Below, in pieces: positions 22,595 to 34,801 of a stretch of 64,000 bases of DNA. Source of the stretch: Rhododendron vialii (Eukaryota; Streptophyta; Magnoliopsida; Ericales; Ericaceae); NCBI RefSeq assembly GCF_030253575.1, contig NC_080557.1, forward strand, positions 6,009,001 through 6,073,000. Direction: 5' to 3'. Every line of letters begins with the position of its first letter. The first letter of the stretch is position 1. The notes below the pieces were generated by a model. It did no database searches. It saw only the letters and a program-made list of their open reading frames with translations, and had not been told where the DNA came from. A program made the translations under genes and the position numbers.

Positions 22595-24454
22595 TGTCAC
22601 GTCCTCGATTTTAAACATAATTATAAATGATTTACATAATAAAAATACTCACAAATATCCGTACGGTACCCAAAAGATCACTGTGTTCTCATTTCCTTAG
22701 TTAAGCTTCCAAATTCACAAAGTTTCCAAAATATTACAATATAGGCTCAACGGCCCCAAATCAACATAAGTATCAAATGTCGAAAGAGGATTAAGGGTTA
22801 CAATATTCCAAATCAAAAGAATTACAATTTAAGTTACGAATACATCTTTCAAAATAAATTTACAACGATGAATAAGTAACTCCTTCGGTTAGCTTTCAAA
22901 AATAATGACCACACTCCAAGCACGCCAAGCAATGCAAGCTAGGGTTCCGGGTTAGCACCTGAAAATAATATAAGGCTTGAGCTACACTAGCCCAGTAGAA
23001 AAGTCTACGCAAACTCTATATGCAAATGAGCGAGACGAATGAACAAATGATAAAAGATCACAAGACAACGGAGGAAGCACAACTTTCATGAACAAGTGTC
23101 CCAAAATCTCCAAATTTTCTTTTATTCAACCCATAAATCATATCCGTTCAAATCGTGTCTCAACATGTCGTGTCATTTATGTGTCTGAGCCGAAGCTCCT
23201 GCCGGGCTAATTTTGGGACCCCGATATCCCCTGCCAAGCACCCACCTTGAAGGTTAGGCCTTGAAAAATTATTATGAGCATAAGCTCCTGCCAGGCTAAT
23301 TATGGGACCCTGAAATCCCCTGCCAGGCACCCACCCGTCGATGGGCCCTGAATGTTCGCGCGTCGTTCACAAGTTCAAGTGTATCGTTCGTACAAATATT
23401 GTGCAAGAGGCCCATATTTACCATTTCAAGAATTTCACAAATACGGACATATCCAAGTTGGATAACTCAATGATCCTGACATCATGCATTTACCCAAGCC
23501 ATCATCATATATAATAAACAAATCATTGTAGCCCCTGGAAAGGCATTTAGGCTTGGAAAAGAAAAGTGGAACGGTACAGGAGAAGTTTTGCTTTTCACTG
23601 GTGGTCTACCGGTAGGGAACATGGAGCTACCGGTAGGAATTGTAAACAGTGGGTGCAAGTTTCAGCTGGTAAGAGTTCTACCGGTAGAGATAAAAATACT
23701 ACCGGTAGGTGGGAAAAAAATTAACAATCCTACCGGTAGGGAATAAGTCCTACCGGTACAAATGCAAAACAGAAAGGCCACCATTTTTGCACGAGGAAAA
23801 ATCTGAGACAGGCTACCGGTAGGAGAAAAGTTCTACCGGTAGGAAGCTAATTTTTCTAGCAACACAACAGCGTTCTACCGGTATAACGGACGGGCCTACC
23901 GGTAGGAATCCAGAATTTGACGATTTTTCATCAGATAACAGATTTTGATCCAGACCAAACAACAATCAATATCAGCTCAAACAAAGCATGGAAATACTCA
24001 AACAAGACATAAGAGAACCCAAATAACATATAAAGAGAGGTAGAATTTCCTACCTCGAGTATCCAAACCGAAATCAAGGAGATTGTGCAAACCCTAGCTT
24101 CCGGAGTCCAAATCAAGCAACAATACACCGAACCAAGCTTTGTCCAACGCGATACAAGCTCGAATATACTAGTAGACGATGGAGTTAAGCTTGATTGTTG
24201 TGAGTTTTGAGTGATTGGGTGAGAGAGTGAGAGACTTAGAGGAGAAATGGAGAGAGAGCTGAGAAGAAGAAAATGGGAAAAAAAGAAAAAGTTCTCCTGG
24301 TATACACGGCACACACACACATGCACAAATCACACAAACACCCATGGCTTTCAAGTTCTCACACTTTGACCCCCAACTCTAATATTTTCATTAATCCATC
24401 ACTTTTCCATTTATAAAACAATAAAATTATAAAATGAATTTACGGGTCTCTACA
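22595..24454 (-). repeat. 3' LTR of the Tekay-type element
   Basis: This LTR holds a cluster of CTACCGGTAG palindromes (23606-23905), a duplicated ~90-bp segment (agctcctgcc...cacccacc at about 23194-23259 and 23286-23340) and a CT-rich tract on the minus strand near 24200-24290. Short minus-strand frames inside it (for example 23931-24326) are low-complexity and repeated in the other LTR, so they are not treated as genes. Confidence 0.95.
23606..23905. promoter_or_regulatory. Cluster of ten helically phased CTACCGGTAG palindromes
   Basis: Ten copies (eight exact, two with one altered end base) start at 23606, 23627, 23678, 23699, 23730, 23750, 23813, 23833, 23875 and 23896. The steps are 21, 51, 21, 31, 20, 63, 20, 42 and 21 bp: five pairs about 20-21 bp apart, with every step close to a whole number of 10.4-bp helical turns. 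The 5' LTR has the same cluster at 30709-31008. Confidence 0.9.
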
Positions 24455-24470
24455 TCCTACCCTCCTTAAA
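24455..24470 (-). other. Polypurine tract of the Tekay-type element
   Basis: Minus strand AAGGAGGGTAGGA directly upstream of the 3' LTR. It primes plus-strand DNA synthesis. Confidence 0.85.
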
Positions 24471-24605
24471 GAAATTTCGTCCTCGAAATTTTTCATGCCA
24501 AAACTAGTTAACACATATATCACCTATGCATGCAAAACCTCAATCACCAATATTATGCAACATGTTAAACATTAAAATACTTCAATCTCGGATACTCACG
24601 TTGGG

Positions 24606-27600
24606 TTACTCTGGGAATAAATGTGGATACTTCTCTCTAACCTCATCTTCTCGTTCCCAAGTTTGATCCTCGCTATCCTGACTTCTCCATAAGACTCGTA
24701 CTAACGGTATCGTCTTACCCCTCAACACTTGATCGCGCGAATCTAGGATACGGACCGGTTCTTCCCCATAAGACGCATCGGCCTCTAACTCGAGTTCGGA
24801 CCATTCCAACACATGCGACGGATCAGGTTCGTACTTTCTCAACATAGACACGTGAAACACATCATGAACACCCGATAGCCTCGGTGGTAAAGCCAAACGA
24901 TACGCAACCTCCCCAATCTTTTCAATAATGTCGAACGGCCCGATGTAACGCGGCGATAGCTTTCCCTTTTTCCCAAAACGAGACAAACCTCTACGTGGCG
25001 ATACTTTGAGGAATACATGATCCCCTTCTTCAAATGACAACGGGCGACGACGACGATCGGCATAATTCTTTTGTCGGCTTTGCGCGGTTAACAATCTTTG
25101 GCGAATCACCTTCACTTGTTCAGTCGTTCTCTCTTGAGCTTCTTTAAGGCGTTGACGAATTACTTTCAAGCTCTCGGAGGTCTCCTTAATCATGTCCGGT
25201 CCTACAAGCGTAGCCTCTCCCAATTCGGTCCAACACACAGGCGATCGACACGGTCTTCCATACAAAGCCTCATACGGTGCCATTTCGATACTAGATTGAT
25301 AGCTATTGTTGTACGCGAACTCAACTAATGGCAAGTGGTCCTCCCAACTACCCCGGAAATCCATCACACAAGCCCGAAGCATGTCTTCCAAAATATGAAT
25401 CGTTCTCTCGGATTGCCCATCGGTTTGAGGATGATACGCGGTACTAAATAGAAGATTAGTGCCCAAAGCAGCTTGTAAACTCTGCCAAAAACGTGCGGTA
25501 AATCTCGGATCTCGATCGGACACGATGGACACGGGAATCCCATGAAGTCGAATGATCTCTCGAATATACAAACGGCTAAGCGCATCAACGGAATCGGTGA
25601 CCTGAATGGGTAGGAAATGAGCGGTTTTAGTCAAACGGTCCACAACTACCCAAATAGCATCATGCCCCCTTGGCGATCTCGGTAAACCTGTAACGAAATC
25701 CATGGTCACATGCTCCCACTTCCACTCGGCCACTGGTAATGGTTGCAATTCCCCCGCGGGTCGTTGATGTTCGGCTTTCACTTGTTGGCACGTGAGACAC
25801 TTGGACACGAAAATCACAACGTCCCTCTTCATTCCGGACCACCAAAATTGTCTACGCAAATCATGATACATTTTCGTTCCTCCCGGGTGAACGGCTAACG
25901 GAGAATGATGAAACTCTCGTAAGATTTCTTCCCGACACGAAATGGGTACGAACAACTTTCCTTGATAGCGCAAGCTTCGGTCGGCGTGAATCATCCACCC
26001 TTCTTGAGCGTTTCCACTAAGGAATCTAGTACGGAGTTCCTCTGCTTCCTCATCATGTTGCTGGGCCTCAATCACTCTCGTCGATAAAGTCGATTGTACC
26101 GTCAAGTTGCATAACGTGACCCCTTCCCGAACTCCCTCAAAGTGCATGGCGTAGGAGCCCAAGTCGTTCATTGCTTTCCACTCATGAATCGCTAGGCTCG
26201 CTAGATGTGTCGGTTTTCTACTCAATGCGTCAGCCACAACGTTCGCTTTCCCCGGGTGGTATTGTAATTCAAAGTCATAATCCTCCAAATGCTCCATCCA
26301 ACGGCGTTGACGAAGGTTAAGTTCCTTTTGAGAGAATAAATATTTCAAACTTTTATGATCGGAAAAGACTTCAAACTTCTCACCATACAAGTAATGACGC
26401 CAACTTTTCAAAGCAAATACGACGGCTGCAAGTTCTAGATCGTGTGTCGGGTAATTCCGCTCATGTGTTTTCAACTGTCGTGACCCATACGCTACCACTC
26501 GTCCCGCCTGCATCAACACGCATCCCAACCCTTCCTTAGACGCGTCACAATACACAGAGTAGCCAACTCCACGGTCGGGCACAATCAAAACCGGCGCGGT
26601 AGTCAATCGCTTCTTTAACTCCTCAAAGGCTGTCTCACACGAGTCACTCCAAACGAATCGGGTCCCCTTACGTGTCAATCTAGTCAGTGGTGCCGCTAAA
26701 CGAGAGAAGTCTAAAACGAAACGGCGGTAGTACCCAGCCAAACCCAAGAAGCTTCGAATCTCGAATACGTTCTTTGGTCGCTGCCAATTCATAATCGACT
26801 CTATCTTTCCGGGATCAACAGACACTCCACCCTTCGAAACCACGTGGCCTAAGAATTTAACTTCGGATAACCAAAACTCACACTTACTAAGTTTAGCGTA
26901 TAGCTGGTGCTCTCTCAAGAGTTCAAGAACAATGGTGAGATGGGCTTGGTGTTCCTCCTCCGTAGGCGAATAGATCAAAATATCATCCACAAAGACGACG
27001 ACGAAGCGATCAAGATAAGCACGAAAAATACGATTCATCAAGTCCATGAATGTAGCTGGAGCGTTCGTCAGTCCGAAAGGCATAACAACGAACTCATAGT
27101 GGCCATAACGAGTGCGGAAAGCGGTTTTAGGGATGTCCTCTCTACGAACCCTCAATTGGTGATAACCGGACCTCAAGTCGATTTTAGAAAAACAAGTGGC
27201 ACCCCGAAGTTGGTCGAACAAATCATCGATTCTAGGCATGGGATACTTGTTCTTAATGGTGACTCGGTTTAGCTTACGGTAGTCAATACACAAACGGAGT
27301 GAACCATCCTTCTTTTGCGCAAAAAGAGCCGGTGCTCCCCACGGAGACGTACTTGGACGAATGAATCCTAGGTTCTCCAGTTCTTGTAACTGAGTCTTTA
27401 GCTCTCTCAATTCGGCGGGTGCGAAACGATATGGAGGTACGGAGATAGGAGCGGTACCGGGAAGTAGATCAATGGTGAACTCAATCTCTCGCTCGGGAGG
27501 TAAACCAGGTAACTCTTCCGGGAATACATCCGGAAAGTCGCAAACCACTAAGGGTAACTCCCCACGCATGAAGGCATCCTCATCTAACGTCAAACTCGCC

Positions 27601-29441
27601 AACAATGAATAAACCGACCCTAGCTCACGAGGCCCACATAAATAAGGTTCCAATGGTTCTCGACGCTCCCCAAAGAATTCGAAGCAAGGACCTTCGGGTG
27701 GACAAATACGAACTCGACGCTTAAAACAATCGATGGTAGCATGAAATTTGGATAGCCAATCCATTCCCAAGATAAGATCAAACCCCGACATTCCTAAAAC
27801 GATGAAGTCGAACATGAAACGACAATCACGGATAACCAACTCACATTCTCGACAAATACGGTCAAGAGGTGTTCTACCCCCTAGAGGTGTTTCGACAAAC
27901 AAAGGAGGACTAATAGTTTCCGATTCCAATTCCAAAGTACACACAAATGATGCAGCAATGAAAGAATGCGATGCTCCAGAATCAAAGAGTACTTTAGCAA
28001 ATGAGTTGAACAAAAGAAAAGTACCCCTCACAACAGAAGTTTCCGGAACCTGAGAAGTGGTAGGTGGGATAGCAGAAGTGATGTTGAAAACTCGCCCCTG
28101 GGTACCCTGACCCTGCACAAAACCCCCTCTCTGACCAGAACCCTGAGCAGGCGCGGAAGAACTCGCTCCCTTGTCAACCCCGGAACTCTGAGCTGACGTA
28201 GTCTGACGAAAGTAAGGCTGCTGCTGCCTCTGAGTACCCCTAAACGGCTGGCCCACATTACGCCCCGTTCCCGGCTGCTGCACAGAACCTGACTCACTGC
28301 GCGCTCCCGACCCTTGAGGACAACTCCTTGCGAAATGATCCGTTTTACCACAAATATAACAAGTTTCCCCGAGGCGTGGACACTGAGCACGAACGTGTCC
28401 AGGTTGATTACACTTAAAACACACAGGCAAAGGCTTAGACAGAACACCCCGAGCCCCCAAAGAAGAAGGCGGCCTAAAGTTCGACGAACTACCCTGCGGT
28501 GTCTGAGATGGTTCCCTTGCCCTTTTCCTCCCTTGGCTTCCAAAGCTCCCCGATGAAGAACTCGTGTTCACGGTTGGTTGTCGTGGTTCCCAAACCCCTC
28601 TATTACGTTGCGCCTCTTTCGGTATCTCAATGCTCCTCGCACACTCAACTACCTCGGCGTATTTTGTCTTGCGTTGTACCATTACCATCCTCCTTACGGT
28701 GTTGTGCAGTCCTTTCTCAAAGCGTCTACATTTCCTCTCTTCCGTCGCCACCAACTCTGGCGCAAAGCGAGATAAAGATTGGAATTTTTGTGCGTACTCC
28801 GACACGGTCATGCTTCCTTGCTCTAACTTTTCGAATTGGTCCCTCAATTGGTCACGGCTAGTTTCTGGAAAATACTGCTCCTCAAATAACGCCTCAAATT
28901 CAGCCCATGTCAAATTCTCAACATCTGGCTCATCTATTTGAGCTGCGGTCCTTGCCGCTCTCCTTGCATCTTTCCTACTTTCAAGAACGGATTCCCACCA
29001 TTCACCGGCCTCCCCAACTAGTTGCACCGCCACGATACCTACCCTGATGTTATCTTCTGTGATATTGAGAGCTCTAAAAAGCTTACGAATCTGAGCTAGC
29101 CAATGGTCCGCCACCAAAGGGTCGCTACTAGTCCCATCGAACACTGGAGGGTTTCTACGGCTAAACTCTCGCATCGCCACGATAGCTCGATCCTCAACAT
29201 TCTCCCTAGGTGCTTGGTTTAGAAGATTTGCAGCTGTAAGTGCTGCGACGAGATCCCTAGCAAACTGATTTTGAGCTTGAGGTACTCCTGCACCTCGACC
29301 GATCCCAGCCCCCAAATTCCCACCTGGGTTCTCCCCATGCTGACTAACCTCGTCCTCAAGAGGTACCCCACGGCCACGACCACGGCCTCGACCACCCCGG
29401 GTCCCAGCCCCAACTCGTCTGACACGGGTCTTCGGAGGCAT
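24606..29441 (-). CDS. Gag-pol polyprotein, Tekay-type chromovirus
   Basis: An uninterrupted frame of 1,611 codons from the ATG at 29441 ([11 protein letters not shown]); an ATG 36 bases upstream is also in frame. Using numbering from the upstream ATG: gag core about 100-300; two CCHC zinc knuckles near 355-395 ([28 protein letters not shown]); aspartic protease with DSGASHSF near 497; reverse transcriptase with FVDDILIYS near 830; RNase H with YCDASKEG near 977; integrase with [16 protein letters not shown] and SDRDPRF near 1190-1330; C-terminal chromodomain-like [19 protein letters not shown] near 1597. All catalytic motifs are intact. The product forms virus-like particles, copies the RNA and inserts the cDNA; the chromodomain probably directs integration to particular chromatin. 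Confidence 0.95.
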   Translation of the reverse strand: MPPKTRVRRVGAGTRGGRGRGRGRGVPLEDEVSQHGENPGGNLGAGIGRGAGVPQAQNQFARDLVAALTAANLLNQAPRENVEDRAIVAMREFSRRNPPVFDGTSSDPLVADHWLAQIRKLFRALNITEDNIRVGIVAVQLVGEAGEWWESVLESRKDARRAARTAAQIDEPDVENLTWAEFEALFEEQYFPETSRDQLRDQFEKLEQGSMTVSEYAQKFQSLSRFAPELVATEERKCRRFEKGLHNTVRRMVMVQRKTKYAEVVECARSIEIPKEAQRNRGVWEPRQPTVNTSSSSGSFGSQGRKRAREPSQTPQGSSSNFRPPSSLGARGVLSKPLPVCFKCNQPGHVRAQCPRLGETCYICGKTDHFARSCPQGSGARSESGSVQQPGTGRNVGQPFRGTQRQQQPYFRQTTSAQSSGVDKGASSSAPAQGSGQRGGFVQGQGTQGRVFNITSAIPPTTSQVPETSVVRGTFLLFNSFAKVLFDSGASHSFIAASFVCTLELESETISPPLFVETPLGGRTPLDRICRECELVIRDCRFMFDFIVLGMSGFDLILGMDWLSKFHATIDCFKRRVRICPPEGPCFEFFGERREPLEPYLCGPRELGSVYSLLASLTLDEDAFMRGELPLVVCDFPDVFPEELPGLPPEREIEFTIDLLPGTAPISVPPYRFAPAELRELKTQLQELENLGFIRPSTSPWGAPALFAQKKDGSLRLCIDYRKLNRVTIKNKYPMPRIDDLFDQLRGATCFSKIDLRSGYHQLRVRREDIPKTAFRTRYGHYEFVVMPFGLTNAPATFMDLMNRIFRAYLDRFVVVFVDDILIYSPTEEEHQAHLTIVLELLREHQLYAKLSKCEFWLSEVKFLGHVVSKGGVSVDPGKIESIMNWQRPKNVFEIRSFLGLAGYYRRFVLDFSRLAAPLTRLTRKGTRFVWSDSCETAFEELKKRLTTAPVLIVPDRGVGYSVYCDASKEGLGCVLMQAGRVVAYGSRQLKTHERNYPTHDLELAAVVFALKSWRHYLYGEKFEVFSDHKSLKYLFSQKELNLRQRRWMEHLEDYDFELQYHPGKANVVADALSRKPTHLASLAIHEWKAMNDLGSYAMHFEGVREGVTLCNLTVQSTLSTRVIEAQQHDEEAEELRTRFLSGNAQEGWMIHADRSLRYQGKLFVPISCREEILREFHHSPLAVHPGGTKMYHDLRRQFWWSGMKRDVVIFVSKCLTCQQVKAEHQRPAGELQPLPVAEWKWEHVTMDFVTGLPRSPRGHDAIWVVVDRLTKTAHFLPIQVTDSVDALSRLYIREIIRLHGIPVSIVSDRDPRFTARFWQSLQAALGTNLLFSTAYHPQTDGQSERTIHILEDMLRACVMDFRGSWEDHLPLVEFAYNNSYQSSIEMAPYEALYGRPCRSPVCWTELGEATLVGPDMIKETSESLKVIRQRLKEAQERTTEQVKVIRQRLLTAQSRQKNYADRRRRPLSFEEGDHVFLKVSPRRGLSRFGKKGKLSPRYIGPFDIIEKIGEVAYRLALPPRLSGVHDVFHVSMLRKYEPDPSHVLEWSELELEADASYGEEPVRILDSRDQVLRGKTIPLVRVLWRSQDSEDQTWEREDEVREKYPHLFPE

Positions 29442-29682
29442 CTTACTACATGATATACAAAAGAAACTATTAACCACAACATTAAAACTACGGGGTTGAA
29501 GCCCTCAACTTCGCAACACGGGTTAATAGCTCTACACCACTCTACGATAATGAAAAATGCAATGCCACGTAATCACATGAATGTTAGTCACACAAGCATG
29601 CACAAGTTATGTTAGAAGGCGCGACATTTTGAACCCATGAGACAAAACGTCTCCCCACGGTCTCTAGGTGTTCTAAACCTAT

Positions 29683-29694
29683 GCTCTGATACCA
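29683..29694 (-). other. Primer-binding site (initiator tRNA-Met), Tekay-type
   Basis: TGGTATCAGAGC on the minus strand, three bases inside the 5' LTR. Confidence 0.92.
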
Positions 29695-29697
29695 AGT

Positions 29698-31557
29698 TGT
29701 CACGTCCTCGATTTTAAACATAATTATAAATGATTTACATAATAAAAATACTCACAAATATCCGTACGGTACCCAAAAGATCACTGTGTTCTCATTTCCT
29801 TAGTTAAGCTTCCAAATTCACAAAGTTTCCAAAATATTACAATATAGGCTCAACGGCCCCAAATCAACATAAGTATCAAATGTCGAAAGAGGATTAAGGG
29901 TTACAATATTCCAAATCAAAAGAATTACAATTTAAGTTACGAATACATCTTTCAAAATAAATTTACAACGATGAATAAGTAACTCCTTCGGTTAGCTTTC
30001 AAAAATAATGACCACACTCCAAGCACGCCAAGCAATGCAAGCTAGGGTTCCGGGTTAGCACCTGAAAATAATATAAGGCTTGAGCTACACTAGCCCAGTA
30101 GAAAAGTCTACGCAAACTCTATATGCAAATGAGCGAGACGAATGAACAAATGATAAAAGATCACAAGACAACGGAGGAAGCACAACTTTCATGAACAAGT
30201 GTCCCAAAATCTCCAAATTTTCTTTTATTCAACCCATAAATCATATCCGTTCAAATCGTGTCTCAACATGTCGTGTCATTTATGTGTCTGAGCCGAAGCT
30301 CCTGCCGGGCTAATTTTGGGACCCCGATATCCCCTGCCAAGCACCCACCTTGAAGGTTAGGCCTTGAAAAATTATTATGAGCATAAGCTCCTGCCAGGCT
30401 AATTATGGGACCCTGAAATCCCCTGCCAGGCACCCACCCGTCGATGGGCCCTGAATGTTCGCGCGTCGTTCACAAGTTCAAGTGTATCGTTCGTACAAAT
30501 ATTGTGCAAGAGGCCCATATTTACCATTTCAAGAATTTCACAAATACGGACATATCCAAGTTGGATAACTCAATGATCCTGACATCATGCATTTACCCAA
30601 GCCATCATCATATATAATAAACAAATCATTGTAGCCCCTGGAAAGGCATTTAGGCTTGGAAAAGAAAAGTGGAACGGTACAGGAGAAGTTTTGCTTTTCA
30701 CTGGTGGTCTACCGGTAGGGAACATGGAGCTACCGGTAGGAATTGTAAACAGTGGGTGCAAGTTTCAGCTGGTAAGAGTTCTACCGGTAGAGATAAAAAT
30801 ACTACCGGTAGGTGGGAAAAAAATTAACAATCCTACCGGTAGGGAATAAGTCCTACCGGTACAAATGCAAAACAGAAAGGCCACCATTTTTGCACGAGGA
30901 AAAATCTGAGACAGGCTACCGGTAGGAGAAAAGTTCTACCGGTAGGAAGCTAATTTTTCTAGCAACACAACAGCGTTCTACCGGTATAACGGACGGGCCT
31001 ACCGGTAGGAATCCAGAATTTGACGATTTTTCATCAGATAACAGATTTTGATCCAGACCAAACAACAATCAATATCAGCTCAAACAAAGCATGGAAATAC
31101 TCAAACAAGACATAAGAGAACCCAAATAACATATAAAGAGAGGTAGAATTTCCTACCTCGAGTATCCAAACCGAAATCAAGGAGATTGTGCAAACCCTAG
31201 CTTCCGGAGTCCAAATCAAGCAACAATACACCGAACCAAGCTTTGTCCAACGCGATACAAGCTCGAATATACTAGTAGACGATGGAGTTAAGCTTGATTG
31301 TTGTGAGTTTTGAGTGATTGGGTGAGAGAGTGAGAGACTTAGAGGAGAAATGGAGAGAGAGCTGAGAAGAAGAAAATGGGAAAAAAAGAAAAAGTTCTCC
31401 TGGTATACACGGCACACACACACATGCACAAATCACACAAACACCCATGGCTTTCAAGTTCTCACACTTTGACCCCCAACTCTAATATTTTCATTAATCC
31501 ATCACTTTTCCATTTATAAAACAATAAAATTATAAAATGAATTTACGGGTCTCTACA
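29698..31557 (-). repeat. 5' LTR of the Tekay-type element
   Basis: Same length and content as the left LTR. On the element's strand the palindrome cluster (31008 down to 30709) precedes a possible TATA-like stretch (ttattatatatga near 30605-30620); the true start site is uncertain because another A/T-rich stretch lies near the LTR start. Confidence 0.95.
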
Positions 31558-31562
31558 AAAAC

Positions 31563-32728
31563 TCCACCTAGTCAAATGGGAGGTGATTTGCAAGAAGAAG
31601 GAGTTTGGTGGTTTAGGCGTGAAGAATTTAATGGTCCAAAATGTGGCCCTCCTGGCCAAGTGGTGGTGGCGATTTCATAAGGACAGGGATTCTTTATGGG
31701 TGCGGGTTGTTAGGGAAAAATATAATTTGGAGCGTGGCTGTTGGTTTCCTCGTATGCCGGCATCGGGAAGGGCTACTCAAATATGGAAAGATATTTGCAC
31801 AATTGGGGATGTGTCTTCATGTATCGGCACTATAATTCAAGAGGGATTTAGATTACAGATCAACTCAGGTTTGGGGATTTCATTTTGGAATCATGTATGG
31901 CTAGGGGATACAACTCTTAAAGAAGATTACCCTCGGCTGTACTTAATTTCTTCTCAAAAAGAAGCGGTGGTCAGTGCGGTGAGGGACGGATCTGATGAGG
32001 GCAATTGGAATCTGACATTTTGTAGGGCCTTACGTGATTGGGAAAACCTTCAAGTGGAGGAATTAAAGCAGAGGTTGCTACTTGTTAATCTTGATTCAGC
32101 CAGGCCAGATTCTGTTCTTTGGCAATGGTCCTCTGACAAGCATTTCTCGGTAAGATCAGTATATTACCAGTGGGAGAATGGAGGTTTCTCAAGAAATTTG
32201 GTGATGGAAGCTCTTTGGAAGAATCTCTGTCCCCCAAAGGTGGAAATATTCGCTTGGTTGGCTATTCAATCCAAGGTGGCTACGAGATCCGTGCTTTTGG
32301 AAAGAAATCTGATCCCCGAAGGTCAATCTGTCCTTTGTCCATTTTGCGTGCTGCACTTGGAAACTCCTCATCACTTATTCATGCATTGCCAATTTTCTTG
32401 GGATGTTTGGTCGCGGATTCTGGATTGGTGGCATGTAAGTTGGGTGTGCCCTGCATCTTTGGAAGACCAGTTCATTTGGTGGGGTGGCAGTAGATTCAGA
32501 AAGTGGGAGAAACACCTATGGGAAATTACTTTCCTCGCAACAGTGTGGTCCTTGTGGCTGGTAAGAAATGCTTATGTGTTTAACAATGCTTCAACAAGTA
32601 CTGGGGAAGTGGGCGAATTGATTAAAACTAGAGTTGCAATGTGGGCAAAGGCAAAGTTCGACATAAAAGTGTATTCAGTGGAGGACTTCAGGATTTTTTT
32701 GGATGGAGTTCGTCTATTGAAACTGTAA
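31563..32728 (+). pseudogene. LINE ORF2, C-terminal part with zf-RVT domain
   Basis: This is the continuation of the LINE frame after the LTR element: KKEFGGLGVKNLMVQN, then the zinc-binding reverse-transcriptase tail (CPPKVEIFAWLAIQSKV; CPFCVLHLETPHHLFMHC). It ends at 32728, followed by about 165 bp of 3' UTR and the poly-A. The frame is open throughout, so the break at 22594 is due only to the insertion. Confidence 0.85.
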
Positions 32729-32912
32729 ATTGGTTGGGTGGTGAGGTGTTAGCCATCCAACTGTTTGTTGGAGGGTTTCATTTTGTTGTTCCTTTTCTTT
32801 TCCTACGTTTTGCTCAAGTAAGTGTGTATTCTTACTGTGCTTGAGCCTCCTCGATGTATCCTTTCGAGATGATATAAACGGTTCGTCTTTGCCGAGCAAA
32901 AAAAAAAAAAAA

Positions 32913-33130
32913 GTACACGTAGCAATATTTCATGCTAATATCAACAAAAAGTAACAAAATACTTATTGCCACATCGTATTTGGACATAACTTTGAAATCC
33001 CACACCTCAGTGTAAATTAAGTTGAATGGTTTAGTGCTTCTTTCAACTAATTGAAAAGAAGTGTTTATCACTTAAACCTTTACAACGGCAACCACTCGCC
33101 CATCCTACTCATTTCTTAAACTAGAGGAAC
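32913..33130 (-). pseudogene. Ty1/copia integrase N-terminal fragment
   Basis: On the minus strand, codons for SRMG, then FQLVERSTKPFNLIYTEVWDF and KYCYVY match the copia integrase start and directly precede the part at 21379. There is one stop between the zinc-binding region and the core. It marks the right flank of the LINE insertion. Confidence 0.8.
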
Positions 33131-34545
33131 ATGTTCCCATGGGAACCACCACTGGCGCACTAGACAGTTGTGTATAAGCCATTTGGGACAACACCATCAC
33201 AAGTATTCCCACCATTTTCGATTTCCAAATTTTCCATTAAAACCAAATGCCCAAATAAATCCAGTGAAAAATAACTCCAATGCATGAAAAAACAGTTGAG
33301 CCCCATCCACAAAAGTCAAAAAATTGCTAATATTGATCCTTTCAAGATAGCAATCACTTTGTACTGATAAAGCTTTTTATGACATTTGTTTGTTTCTAAA
33401 ACTTTTTGATCTCTTTATAAAACAGTAAACTGATCAAAAGCCAAGAAGTCAAAAAGAAGTAATCAAAGACATCCATTGCCTTTGAACGTAGTCAACGCAA
33501 CAACTTCAATTTTTCCTTTGTTTTTAATAAAGAACGGGGTTCTGACCCAAAGTTGGAAAAACGAACGTTTTGTTTTCCTTCTTTTTTTTGGGGATCAACA
33601 CGGATCATATCCAATATGATCTTAAAAATTCACTAAACGAAACCGTTCCTATCTGCCCCATCTGCTCATGTACCTTGTTCCCAAAACAATGCCGAAATGA
33701 CTGCGCATGGTCCAAGCCGAGCAGATCATACACAGGACCGAGGTTGAGTACACCACTTCAAAAGCCGCATAAACAATTGATCCAAGGCCAAGTCGCGCAC
33801 GACTGACCGAGGCCGTAGCTTATCAGTTACTGTTTACCAATTTTTCCCTCAATCGAAATCGACAGAAATTTCGGGAAACAATGCCAACAACAAAAATAAG
33901 GGCGAATGCGGCTATGTCTCCACAAGACGGATCTATAGTTCCACGCCGTATTTCAGGATTTCACCGGAAGAGAAATGGCAGTCGAGTCAAATGTGAGATT
34001 AAGAATGAAATTGAAGACAAATGGAAGAGACTTCCATTAATCTTCAACAATTGATCCATCGCCGTGAGCGACACATTGAAGATCCTAAGTTAAGCTTAGA
34101 ATATGAAATTCTACTCCTACTCCTAACTATAACCCGAATGGGTTAGTAGTGCCAAAAATTAAGACAAATAAAGATAGACTTTGATTTTTTGGAGAGGGAT
34201 TACAATGAAGTCTTAAAAGACTATTTATAGAAAACAATAAACGTAGGAAATAACTTCCTAACTTCTCCACTAGTTTTCATTCAATCCTTTGCTTCCACTT
34301 GTCAAAATAACTTCTCACTTCCCTTCAAATGTGTAGGAGCATGACAAGTGTCCTTTTAACTTCCAAATGTGTAGGAGCAAGCCAAGTGTCCTGCATGCAA
34401 ATAACAATAATAAAAGAAATAATATACTAGTTCTAAGATTAATACGAATACTTAATAATAAAATAGGTTGCATTCCCATAATCACCTCCTTTCGGTCGAT
34501 CATCGACAGGCGGTGAAATATGGTATAAACAGTTACCAACATCTA
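33131..34545. other. No recognisable gene
   Basis: The left part may be further decayed copia sequence. At 33791 a single gtcgcgcacgactg module matches the tandem repeat at 34550, so about 700 bp (roughly 33,820-34,530) separate two parts of one repeat; its edges show a weak inverted match (gttactgtttacca / tggtataaacagttac). Near 34,325-34,390 a ~50-bp segment (aaatgtgtaggagca...aagtgtcc) is duplicated. Confidence 0.4.
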
Positions 34546-34549
34546 TGAT

Positions 34550-34720
34550 CGAGTCGCGCACGACTGATCGAGGCCAAAGCCAAATAGTTTTACCACAAAA
34601 CTGATCCGAGGTCAAGTCGCACACAACTGACCAAGGCCATAGCCCAACAGCTATCTCAAAACCCATACGAGGCCCACTCGCGCACGACTGTCCACGGCAC
34701 TGTCCACGGCCGAAGCCCAG
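34550..34720. repeat. ~62-bp tandem repeat with gtcgcgcacgactg core
   Basis: Cores start at about 34552, 34616 and 34677, each followed by a version of gaccgaggcc...agcc. It is degenerate, and one more copy is at 33791. Confidence 0.7.
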
Positions 34721-34801
34721 CAGGTTTTTTTTTCCGCAAACCTTAGACTGGTTCATCCTCCAAAGCCGACACGGAAATGGGTTTTCCCATACCGAACACT
34801 C

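Larger units (their letters stand above)
22595..31557 (-). mobile_element. Tekay/Del-type Ty3/gypsy chromovirus, full length
   Basis: An 8,963-bp element with equal-length LTRs of 1,860 bp (22595-24454 and 29698-31557), termini TGTCACG...CTCTACA, and the 5-bp target duplication AAAAC (22590-22594 and 31558-31562). I found no difference between the LTRs in the parts compared by eye, which implies very recent insertion. The order PBS, gag, protease, RT, RNase H, integrase, chromodomain on the minus strand and the long LTRs fit the Tekay/Del clade. With an intact gag-pol it may be autonomous. Confidence 0.95.
21380..32912 (+). mobile_element. L1-type LINE, 5'-truncated, split by a Tekay-type element
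   Basis: About 2.57 kb of LINE lies in two parts, 21380-22594 and 31563-32912, ending in gccgagc + A15. It inserted in the integrase region of a copia element: copia coding sequence stops at the left edge and resumes at the right edge. No target duplication is evident at its ends, and 5' truncation is usual for LINEs. Removing the Tekay-type element and one TSD copy rejoins the LINE frame exactly. Confidence 0.88.

Noticed and set aside
23931..24326. 131-codon minus-strand frame, repeated at 31034-31429
   Set aside because: Lies in both LTR copies, low-complexity (FFFF, SLSLS), no domain; better explained as LTR leader sequence.
29683..29694. tRNA-like sequences near 8414, 18308, 29683 and 51027
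   Set aside because: Only 12-18 bases complementary to tRNA 3' ends next to LTRs; these are primer-binding sites, not tRNA genes.
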